DNA of 64,000 nt from the NCBI GenBank assembly GCA_034359265.1, contig CP136897.1, forward strand, positions 31,979,501 to 32,043,500. Reading direction: 5' to 3'. The notes under the pieces were generated by a model. The model did no database searches and had not been told where the DNA came from. It saw only the letters and a list, made by a program, of their open reading frames with translations. Origin of the DNA: Canna indica (Eukaryota; Streptophyta; Magnoliopsida; Zingiberales; Cannaceae). The position numbers and the translations under genes are program-made. Positions 55,819-64,000 of this stretch are shown in pieces (position 1 is the first letter of the stretch; each line of letters begins with the position of its first letter).

Positions 55819-56185
55819 GTCATGCACTTCTGATCGTCGGCTAATAAGGGTGAGCGTCCGAGGGATAGCTCGGGGTCATTTTCTTCGTCTCTTCGCGTGC
55901 CTTTTAGCGCCACGCGAAAAGTTGAAATCGGACAATAATGCACGGAGTTACGCCCGTTTTAAACGAAAAATAATAATTGAAATGTTATTTTTCTTATTTA
56001 TTTAAAAATTTTAATTTTTCGGGTCGGTTAGTCGATCGAGCCGGCCGTAGAGGTTGCGGCGGGCCCCGCGCGGGCGATCGACAGCCAAATTTTATGTCGA
56101 CGACGTCGTCCGACCTTAATGTTTGGTTAGAAAGATTGGTAAAAAAATGATCTCGTCGTGCAATCAAATAGGTAGTAAAAAAAAA

Positions 56186-56302
56186 GGTGCAACATGAGGA
56201 CTTCCCAGGGGGTCACCCATCCTTGTACTACTCTCGCCCAAGCATGCTTAACTTCGCAGTTCTGATGGGATCCGGTGCGTTAGTGCTGGAATAATCGCAC
56301 CC
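56186..56302 (-). rRNA. 5S rRNA gene, copy 119
   Basis: Changes: nt108 G>A, 79 T>A, 58 G>A, 46 C>G, 13 A>T, 10 C>T. Confidence 0.94.
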
Positions 56303-56671
56303 GTCATGCACTTCTGATCGTCGGCTAATAAGGGTGAGCGTCCGAGGGATAGCTCGGGGTCATTTTCTTCGTCTCTTCGCGCGCCTTTTAGCGCCACGTG
56401 AAAAGTTGAAATCGGACAATAATGCACGGAGTTACGCCCGTTTTAAACGAAAAATAATAATTGAAATGTTATTTTTCTTATTTATTTACAAATTTTAATT
56501 TTTCGGGTCGGTTGGTCGATCGAGCCGGCCGTAGAGGTTGCGGCGGGCGCCGCACGGGCGATCGACAGCCAAATTTTATGTCGACGACGTCGTCCGTCCT
56601 TAACGTTTGGTTAGAAAGATTGGTAAAAAAAAATGATCTCGTCATGCAATCAAATAGGTAGTAAAAAAAAA

Positions 56672-56788
56672 GGTGCAACACGAGGACTTCCCAGGGGGTC
56701 ACCCATACTAGTACTACTCTCGCCCAAGCACGCTTAACTTCGGAGTTCTATTGGGATCCGGTGCGTTAGTGCTGGTATGATCGCACCC
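56672..56788 (-). rRNA. 5S rRNA gene, copy 120
   Basis: Changes: nt82 G>T, 39 C>T, 38 T>A. Confidence 0.95.
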
Positions 56789-57156
56789 GTCGTGCACTTC
56801 TGATCGTCGGCTAATAAGGGTGAGCGTCCGAGGGATAGCTCGGGGTCATTTTCTTCATCTCTTCGCGCGCCTTTTAGCGCCACGTGAAAAGATGAAATCG
56901 GACAATAATGCACGAAGTTACGCCCGTTTTAAACGAAAAATAATAATTGAAATGTTATTTTTCTTATTTATTTACAAATTTTAATTTTTCGAGTCGGTTG
57001 GTCGATCGAGCCGGCCGAAGAGGTTGCGGCGGGCCCCGCGCGGGCGATCGACAGCCAAATCTTATGTCGACGACGTCGTCCGTCCTTAACGTTTGGTTAG
57101 AAAGATTGGTAAAAAAAATGATCTCGTCGTGCAATCAAATAGGTAGAAAAAAAAAA

Positions 57157-57273
57157 AGTGCAACACGAGGACTTCCGAGGGGGTCACCCATCCTAGTACT
57201 ACTCTCGCCCAAGCACGCTTAACTTCGGAGTTTTGATGGGATCTGGTGCGTTAGTGCTGGTATGATCGCACCC
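57157..57273 (-). rRNA. 5S rRNA gene, copy 121 (H set)
   Basis: H set plus nt30 G>A. Its T-run is among the longest in the array (about 12). Confidence 0.96.
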
Positions 57274-57641
57274 ATCGTGCACTTCTGATCGTCGGCTAAT
57301 AAAGGTGAGCGTCCGAGGGATAGCTCGGGGTCATTTTCTTCGTCTCTTCGCGCGCCTTTTAGCGCCACGTGAAAAGATGAAATCGGACAATAATGCACGA
57401 AATTACGCCCATTTTAACCGAAAAATAATAATTGAAATGTTATTTTAATAATTTATTTACAAATTTTAATTTTTCGGGTCGGTTGGTCGATCGAGCCGGC
57501 CGTAGAGGTTGTGGCGGGCCCCGCGCGGGCGATCGACAGCCAAATTTTATGTCGACGACGTCGTCCGTCCTTAACGTTTGGTTAGAAAGATTGGTAAAAA
57601 AAATGATCTCGTCGTGCAATCAAATAGGTAGTAAAAAAAAA

Positions 57642-57758
57642 GGTGCAACACGAGGACTTCCCAGGGGGTCACCCTTCATAGTACTACTGTCGCCCAAGCA
57701 CGCTTAACTACGGAGTTCTGATGGGATCCGGTGCGTTAGTACTGGTATGATCGCACCC
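57642..57758 (-). rRNA. 5S rRNA gene, copy 122
   Basis: As the copy at 55218 but with nt49 A>T instead of A>C. Confidence 0.95.
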
Positions 57759-58125
57759 ATCGTGCACTTCTGATCGTCGGCTAATAAGGGTGAGCGTCCG
57801 AGGGATAGCTCGGGGTCATTTTCTTCATCTCTTCGCGCGCCTTTTAGCGCCACGTGAAAAGATGAAATCGGACAATAATGCACGAAGTTACGCCCGTTTT
57901 AAACGAAAAATAATAATTGAAATGTTATTTTGCTTATTTATTTACAAATTTTAATTTTTCGAGTCGGTTGGTCGATCGAGCCGGCCGAAGAGGTTGCGGC
58001 GGGCCCCGCGCGGGCGATCGAGAGCCAAATTTTATGTCGACGACGTCGTCCGTCGTTAACGTTTGGTTAGAAAGATTGGTAAAAAAAATGATCTCGTCGT
58101 GCAACAAATAGGTAGTAAAAAAAAA

Positions 58126-58242
58126 GATGCAACACGAGGACTTCCCAGGGGGTCACCCATCCTAGTACTACTCTCGCCCAAGCATGCTTAACTTCGGAGT
58201 TCTGATGGGATCCGGTGCGTTAGTGCTGGTATGATCGCACCC
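58126..58242 (-). rRNA. 5S rRNA gene, copy 123
   Basis: nt116 C>T and nt58 G>A, as at 55702. Confidence 0.96.
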
Positions 58243-58609
58243 GTCATGCACTTCTGATCGTCGGCTAATAAGGGTGAGCGTCCGAGGGATAGCTCGGGGT
58301 CATTTTCTTCGTCTCTTCGCGTGCCTTTTAGCGCCACGCGAAAAGCTGAAATCGGACTATAATGCACGGAGTTACGCCCGTTTTAAACGAAAAATAATAA
58401 TGGAAATGTTATTTTTCTTATTTATTTAAAAATTTTAATTTTTCGGGTCGGTTGGTCGATCGAGCCGGCCGTAGAGGTTGCGGCGGGCCCCGCGCGGGCG
58501 ATCGAGAGCCAAATTTTATGTCGACGACGTCGTCCGTCCTTAACGTTTGGTTAGAAAGATTGGTAAAAAAAATGATCTCGTCGTGCAACAAATAGGTAGT
58601 AAAAAAAAA

Positions 58610-58726
58610 GATGCAACACGAGGACTTCCCAGGGGGTCACCCATCCTAGTACTACTCTCGCCCAAGCATGCTTAACTTCGGAGTTCTGATGGGATCCGGT
58701 GCGTTAGTGCTGGTATGATCGCACCC
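58610..58726 (-). rRNA. 5S rRNA gene, copy 124
   Basis: Tandem sister of copy 123 with the same gene sequence. Both units share a private 'aatggaaatg' in the AT-rich spacer. Confidence 0.96.
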
Positions 58727-59093
58727 GTCATGCACTTCTGATCGTCGGCTAATAAGGGTGAGCGTCCGAGGGATAGCTCGGGGTCATTTTCTTCGTCTCT
58801 TCGCGTGCCTTTTAGCGCCACGCGAAAAGCTGAAATCGGACAATAATGCACGGAGTTACGCCCGTTTTAAACGAAAAATAATAATGGAAATGTTATTTTT
58901 CTTATTTATTTAAAAATTTTAATTTTTCGGGTCGGTTGGTCGATCGAGCCGGCCGTAGAGGTTGCGGCGGGCCCCGCGCGGGCGATCGACAGCCAAATTT
59001 TATGTCGACGACGTCGTCCGACCTTAATGTTTGGTTAGAAAGATTGGTAAAAAAATGATCTCGTCGTGCAATCAAATAGGTAGTAAAAAAAAA

Positions 59094-59210
59094 GGTGCAA
59101 CATGAGGACTTCCCAGGGGGTCACCCATCCTTGTACTACTCTCGCCCAAGCATGCTTAACTTCGCAGTTCTGATGGGATCCGGTGCGTTAGTGCTGGAAT
59201 GATCGCACCC
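59094..59210 (-). rRNA. 5S rRNA gene, copy 125
   Basis: nt108 G>A, 79 T>A, 58 G>A, 46 C>G, 13 A>T; as at 56186 without nt10. Confidence 0.95.
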
Positions 59211-59578
59211 GTCATGCACTTCTGATCGTCGGCTAATAAGGGTGAGCGTCCGAGGGATAGCTCGGGGTCATTTTCTTCGTCTCTTCGCGCGCCTTTTAGC
59301 GCCACGTGAAAAGTTGAAATCGGACAATAATGCACGGAGTTACGCCCGTTTTAAATGAAAAATAATAATTGAAATGTTATTTTTCTTATTTATTTACAAA
59401 TTTTAATTTTTCGGGTCGGTTGGTCGATCGAGCCGGCCGTAGCGGTTGCGGCGGGCCCCGCGCGGGCGATCGACAGCCAAATTTTATGTCGACGACGTCG
59501 TCCGTCCTTAACGTTTGGTTAGAAAGATTGGTAAAAAAAATGATCTCGTCGTGCAATCAAATAGGTAGTAAAAAAAAA

Positions 59579-59695
59579 GGTGCAACGCGAGGACTTCCTA
59601 GGGGGTCACCCATCCTAGTACTACTCTCGCCCAAGCACGTTTAACTTCAGAGTTCTGATGGGATCGGGTGCGTTAGTGCTGGTATGATCACACCC
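59579..59695 (-). rRNA. 5S rRNA gene, copy 126
   Basis: Changes: nt109 T>C, 97 G>A, 56 G>A, 47 C>T, 30 G>C, 6 C>T. Several are shared with the type at 23455-25996, far to the left. Confidence 0.93.
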
Positions 59696-60062
59696 GATAT
59701 GCACTTCTGATCGTCGGCTAATAAGGGTGAGCGTCCGAGGGATAGCTCGGGTTCATTTTCTTCGTCTCTTCGCGCGCATTTTAGCGCCACGTGAAAAGCT
59801 GAAATCGGACAATAATGCACGGAGTTACGCCCGTTTTAAACGAAAAATAATAATTGAAATGTTATTTTTCTTATTTATTTACAAATTTTAATTTTTCGGG
59901 TCGGTGGGTCGATCGAGCCGGCCGTAGAGGTTGCGGCGGGACCCACGCAGGCGATCGACAGCCAAATTTTATGTCAACGACGTCGTCCTTCCTTAACGTT
60001 TGGTTAGAAAGATTGGTAAATAAAATGATCTCGTCGTGCAACAAATAGGTAGTAAAAAAAAA

Positions 60063-60179
60063 GATGCAACACGAGGACTTCCCAAGGGGTCACCCATCCT
60101 AGTACAACTCTCGCCCAAGCACGCTTAACTTCGGAGTTCTGATGGGATCCGGTGCGTTAGTGCTGGTATGATCGCACCC
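60063..60179 (-). rRNA. 5S rRNA gene, copy 127
   Basis: Changes: nt116 C>T, 95 C>T, 74 A>T. Confidence 0.95.
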
Positions 60180-60531
60180 GTCGTGCACTTCTGATCATCG
60201 GCTAATAAGGGTGAGCGTCCGAGGGATAGCTCGGGGTCATTTTCTTCGTCTCCTCGCGCGCCTTTTAGCGCCACGTGAAAAACTGAAATCGGACAATAAT
60301 CCACGGAGTTACGCCCGTTTTAAACGAAAAATAATAATTGAAATGTTATTTTTCTTATTTATTTACAAATTTTAATTTTTCGGGTCGGTTGGTCGATCGA
60401 GCCGGCCGTAGAGGTTGCGGCGGGCCCCGAGCGAGCGATCGACAGCCAAATTTTATGTCGACGACGTCGTCCGTCCTTAACGTTTGGTTAGAAAGATTGG
60501 TAAAAAAATGATCTCGTCGTGCAATCAGATA

Positions 60532-60648
60532 GGTGCAACACGAGGACTTCCGAGGGGGTCACCCATCCCAGTACTACTCTCGCCCAAGCACGCTTAACTT
60601 CCGAGTTCTGATGGGATCCGGTGCGTTAGTGCTGGAATGATCGCACCC
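60532..60648 (-). rRNA. 5S rRNA gene without adjacent terminator, copy 128
   Basis: Changes: nt97 G>C, 80 A>G, 47 C>G, 13 A>T. The T-run that normally touches the 3' end is gone; the gene continues as CACCTATCTGATTGC. The next T-run (T7, 60502-60508) is about 23 bp further on, so the primary transcript would be about 30 nt longer. Confidence 0.92.
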
Positions 60649-60990
60649 GTCATGCACTTCTGATCGTCGGCTAATAAGGGTGAGCGTTCGAGGGATAGCT
60701 CGGGGTCATTTTCTTCGTCTCTTCGCGCGCCTTTTAGCGCCACGTGAAAAGCTGAAATCGGACAATAATGCACGGAGTTACGCCCGTTTTAAACGAAAAA
60801 TAATAATTGAAATGTTATTTTTCTTATTTATTTACAAATTTTAATTTTTCGGGTCGGTTGGTCAATCGAGCCGGCCGTAGAGGTTGCGGCGGGCGATCGA
60901 CAGACAAATTTTATGTCGACGACATCGTCCGTCCCTAACGTTTGGTTATATAGATTGGAAAAAAAAATGATTTCGTCGTGCAATCAAATA

Positions 60991-61107
60991 GGTGCAACAC
61001 GAGGACTTCCGAGGGGGTCACCCATCCTAGTACTACTCTCGCCCAAGCACGCTTAACTTCGGAGTTCTGATGGGATCCGGTGCGTTAGTGCTGGTATGAT
61101 CGCACCC
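60991..61107 (-). rRNA. 5S rRNA gene without adjacent terminator, copy 129
   Basis: Only nt97 G>C differs in the gene, so it should be functional apart from the missing T-run. The same spacer also has the 11-bp GC-tract deletion. The back-up T-run lies about 24 bp downstream at 60960-60967. Confidence 0.93.
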
Positions 61108-61449
61108 GTCGTGCACTTCTGATCGTCGGCTAATAAGGGTGAGCGTCCGAGGGATAGCTCGGGGTCATTTTCTTCGTCTCTTCGCGCGCCTTTTACCGCC
61201 ACGTGAAAAGCTGAAATCGGACAATAATGCACGGAGTTACGCCCGCTTTTAACGAAAAATAATAATTGAAATGTTATTTTTCTTATTTATTTACAAATTT
61301 TAACTTTTTGGGTCGGTTGGTCGATCGAGCCGGCCGTAGAGGTTGCGGCGAGCGATCGATAGCCAAATTTTATGTCGACGACGTCGTCCCTCCTTAACGT
61401 TTGGTTAGAAAGATTGGTAAAAAAAATGATCTCGTCGTGCAATCAAATA

Positions 61450-61566
61450 GGTGCAACACGAGGACTTTTGACAGGGTCACCCATCCTAGTACTACTTTCG
61501 CCCAAGCACGCTTGACTTCGGAGTTCTGATGGGATCCGGTGCGTTAGTGCTGGTATGATCGCACCC
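61450..61566 (-). rRNA. 5S rRNA gene without adjacent terminator, copy 130
   Basis: Changes: nt99 G>A, 98 G>A, 97 G>C, 95 C>G, 94 C>T, 70 G>A, 53 T>C, a cluster at the 3' end of box C. Primary T-run deleted; GC-tract deletion also present. Confidence 0.9.
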
Positions 61567-61923
61567 GTCATGCACTTCTGATCGTCGACTAATAAGGGTG
61601 AGCGTCCGAGGGATAGCTCGGGGTCATTTTCTTCGTCTCTTCGCGCGCCTTTTAGCGCCACGAGAAAAGCTGAAATCGGACAATAATGCACGGAGTTACG
61701 CCCGTTTTAAACGAAAAAAAATAATTGAAATGTTATTTTTCTTATTTATTTACAAATTTTAATTTTTCGGGTCGGTTGGTCGATCGAGCCGGCCGTAGAG
61801 GTTGCGGCGGGCGATCGACAGCCAAATTTTATGTCGACGACGTCGTCCGTTCTTAACGTTTGGTTAGAAAGATTGGTAAAAAAAATGATCTCGTCGTGCA
61901 ATCAAATAGGTACTAAAAAAGAA

Positions 61924-62040
61924 GGTGCAACACGAGGACTTCCAAGGGGGTCACCCATCCTAGTACTACTCTCGCACAAGCACGCTTAACTTCGGAGTTC
62001 TGATGGGATCCGATGCATTAGTGCTGTTATGATCACACCC
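61924..62040 (-). rRNA. 5S rRNA gene, copy 131
   Basis: Changes: nt97 G>T, 65 G>T, 28 C>T, 24 C>T, 14 C>A, 6 C>T. T-run is split by a C (TTCTTTTTT). Confidence 0.92.
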
Positions 62041-62408
62041 GTCATGCACTTCTGATCGTCGGCTAATAAGGGTGAGCGTCCGAGGGATAGCTCGGGGTCA
62101 TTTTCTTCGTCGCTTCGCGCGCCTTTTAGCGCCACGTGAAAAGCTGAAATCGGACAATAATGCACGGAGTTACGCCCGTTTTAAACGAAAAATAATAATT
62201 GAAATGTTATATTTCTTATTTATTTACAAATTTTAATTTTTCGGGTCGGTTGGTCGATCGAGCCGGCAGTAGAGGTTGCGGCGGGCCCCGCGCGGGCGAT
62301 CGACAGCCAAATTTTATGTCGATGACGTCGTTTGTCCTTAACGTTTGGTTAGAAAGATTGGTAAAAAAAATGATCTCGTCGTGCAATCAAATAGGTAGTA
62401 AAAAAAAA

Positions 62409-62525
62409 GGTGCAACACGAGGACTTCCCAAGGGGTCAACCATCCTAGTACTACTCTCGCCCAAGCACGCTTAACTTCGGAGTTCTGATGGGATCCGGTG
62501 CGTTAGTGCTGGTATGATCGCACCC
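62409..62525 (-). rRNA. 5S rRNA gene, copy 132
   Basis: nt95 C>T and nt87 G>T, both in box C. Confidence 0.96.
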
Positions 62526-62893
62526 CTCATGCACTTCTGATCGTCGGCTAATAATGGTGAGCGTCTGAGGGATAGCTCGGGGTCATTTTCTTCGTCTCTT
62601 CGCGCCCTTTTTAGCGCCACGTGAAAAGCTGAAATCGGACAATAATGCACGGAGTTACGCCCGTTTTAAACGAAAAATAATAATTGGAATGTTATTTTTC
62701 TTATTTATTTACAAATTTTAATTTTTCGGGTCGGTTGGTCGATCGAGCCGGCCGTAGAGGTTGCGGCGGGCCCCGCGCGGGCGATCGACAGCCAAATTTT
62801 ATGTCGATGACGTCGTCCGTCCTTAACGTTTGGTTAGAAAGATTGGTAAAAAAAATGATCTCGTCGTGCAATCAAATAGGTAGTAAAAAAAAA

Positions 62894-63010
62894 GGTGCAA
62901 CACGAGGACTTCCCAGGGGGTCAACCATCCTAGTACTACTCTCGCCCAAGCACGCTTAACTTCGGAGTTCTGATGGGATCCGGTGCGTTAGTGCTGGTAT
63001 GATCGCACCC
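62894..63010 (-). rRNA. 5S rRNA gene, copy 133
   Basis: Only nt87 G>T (box C) differs. Confidence 0.97.
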
Positions 63011-63352
63011 GTCATGCACTTCTGATCGTCGGCTAATAAGGGTGAGCGTTCGAGTGATAGCTCGGGGTCATTTTCTTCGTCTCTTCGCGCGCCTTTTAGC
63101 TCCACGTGAAAAGCTGAAATCGGACAATAATGCACGGAGTTACGCCCATTTTTAACGAAAAATAATAATTGAAATGTTATTTTTCTTATTTATTTACAAA
63201 TTTTAACTTTTTGGGTCGGTTGGTCGATCGAGCCGGCCGTAGAGGTTGCGGCGGGCGATCGACAGCCAAATTTTATGTCGACGACGTCGTCCGTCCTTAA
63301 CGTTTGGTTAGAAAGATTGGTAAAAAAAATGATCTCGTCGTGCAATCAAATA

Positions 63353-63469
63353 GGTGCAACACGAGGACTTCCGACAGGGTCACCCATCCTAGTACTACTC
63401 TCGCCCAAGCACGCTTGACTTCGGAGTTCTGATGGGATCCGGTGTGGTAGTGCTGGTATGATCGCACCC
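63353..63469 (-). rRNA. 5S rRNA gene without adjacent terminator, copy 134
   Basis: Changes: nt97 G>C, 95 C>G, 94 C>T, 53 T>C, 25 G>A, 23 A>C. Close relative of the copy at 61450, with the same loss of the T-run and the same GC-tract deletion. Confidence 0.9.
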
Positions 63470-63836
63470 GTCATGCATTTCTGATCGTCGGCTAATAAGG
63501 TGAGCGTCCGAGGGATAGCTCGGGGTCATTTTCTTCGTCTCTTTGCGCGCCTTTTAGTGCCACGAGAAAAGCTGAAATAGGACAATAATGCATGGAGTTA
63601 CGCCCGTTTTAAACGAAAAATAATAATTGAAATGTTATTTTTCTTATTTATTTACAAATTTTAATTTTTCGGGTCGGTTGGTCGACCGAGCCGGCCGTAG
63701 AGGTTGCGGCGGGCCCCGCACGGGCGATCGACAACCAAATTTTATGTCGACGACGTCGTCCGTCCTTAACGTTTGGTTAGAAAGATTGGTAAAAAAAATG
63801 ATCTCGTCGTGCAATCAAATAGGTAGTAAAAAAAAA

Positions 63837-63953
63837 GGTGCAACACGAGGACTTCCCAGGGGGTCAACCATCCTAGTACTACTCTCGCCCAAGCACGCTT
63901 AACTTCGGAGTTCTGATGGGATCCGGTGCGTTAGTGCTGGTATGATCGCACCC
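63837..63953 (-). rRNA. 5S rRNA gene, copy 135
   Basis: Only nt87 G>T differs; same gene as at 62894. Last complete locus; its upstream flank is cut by the window edge 47 bp on. Confidence 0.97.
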
Positions 63954-64000
63954 GTCATGCACTTCTGATCGTCGGCTAATAAGGGTGAGCGTCCGAGTGA
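63954..64000 (-). promoter_or_regulatory. 5S 5' flank cut by right edge
   Basis: Holds the C at -1 and the TTATTAG element upstream of copy 135, then ends at the window limit. Confidence 0.6.

Larger units (their letters stand above)
54733..56671. repeat. Higher-order repeat, first copy (units 116-119)
   Basis: H, then the nt84/81/70 type, then nt116/58, then nt108/79/58/46/13. The first three recur exactly 2,424 bp later; the fourth recurs 2,908 bp later because one unit was duplicated in the second copy. Confidence 0.88.
57157..59578. repeat. Higher-order repeat, second copy (units 121-125)
   Basis: Counterpart of 54733-56671. Units 123 and 124 are a tandem pair 484 bp apart, so the second copy has five units where the first has four. 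Confidence 0.88.
1..64000 (-). repeat. Tandem 5S rDNA array, about 485-bp unit, 135 loci
   Basis: A unit of about 485 bp repeats head to tail from edge to edge, every copy in the same orientation. Start-to-start distances are mostly 484-486 bp. Exceptions mark rearrangements: 193, 198 and 83 bp at truncations, 437 bp at an internal deletion, 501 bp at an insertion, 1,151 bp at the MITE, and 488 bp in D-type units that have three extra spacer bases. Each unit holds one 5S gene and a spacer of about 368 bp. Both window edges fall inside spacer, so the array continues on either side. Tandem 5S arrays transcribed by RNA polymerase III are the normal plant arrangement. Confidence 0.98.

Noticed and set aside
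1..64000. CRISPR-like regular spacing of repeats
   Set aside because: The repeat is a 485-bp unit with a 5S rRNA gene, far larger than CRISPR repeats, and the spacers are homologous to one another.
1..64000. 35S rDNA, U6, SL RNA or other genes linked to 5S
   Set aside because: Spacers are about 368 bp and of one homologous type throughout; I saw no sequence resembling 18S, 5.8S, 25S, U6 or SL RNA.

Overview
The whole window is one tandem array of 5S ribosomal RNA genes from a flowering-plant nuclear genome. There are 135 5S loci, all on the minus strand, mostly repeating every 485 bp (117-bp gene core plus about 368 bp of intergenic spacer). The plant assignment rests on the gene itself, which carries the plant-type 5S internal promoter, and on a plant-style hAT MITE. 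The species cannot be named from what is visible. I see no protein-coding gene.

Numbering used in all entries: nt 1 is the first base of the 5S transcript (the rightmost base on the + strand) and nt 117 is the last base before the terminator T-run. The mature RNA probably takes 2-3 of those T's. Base changes are given in transcript sense against the majority sequence of this window. Internal promoter boxes follow the usual plant 5S numbering: box A about nt 50-64, IE about 67-72, box C about 80-97. Recurrent linked sets: B = nt95 C>T, nt74 A>G, nt65 G>C, nt15 C>T; B97 = B plus nt97 G>C; D = nt107 C>T, nt66 G>T, nt65 G>A, nt51 G>C, nt46 C>T, usually nt41 G>A; E = nt84 T>A, nt74 A>C, nt70 G>C; F = nt117 C>T, nt107 C>T, nt41 G>T, nt9 T>C; G = nt117 C>T, nt7 G>A, nt2 G>T; H = nt117 C>T, nt97 G>C, nt41 G>A.

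Layout. 1-12.2 kb: three copies of a multi-unit block that carries a fused, truncated 5S. 12.2-22.5 kb: a heterogeneous stretch with truncations, a 16-bp insertion and internal deletions. 22.5-28.8 kb: divergent units, partly alternating as dimers. 28.8-29.5 kb: a 658-bp hAT-type MITE inserted into box C of one 5S gene, with 8-bp target duplications and two tRNA-like segments inside. 29.9-35.2 kb: more divergent units. 35.2-48.5 kb: a homogenised region of B97, D, E, F and G units in nested higher-order repeats of 1,458, 1,943 and 2,914 bp. 48.5-60.2 kb: E/H and related units with 968-bp and 2,424-bp higher-order periods. 60.5-63.5 kb: four 5S genes that have lost the terminator T-run.

Of the 135 loci, 126 are full length (two with a 1-nt deletion, one with a 4-nt duplication). 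Seven are truncated or internally deleted, one has a 16-bp insertion, and one is split by the MITE. By my reading no copy equals the majority sequence at every position. A normal unit has, in transcription order, a weak TATA-like element near -28, a C at -1, the gene with its internal Pol III promoter, a T-run terminator, and a second T-run about 35-40 bp further on.
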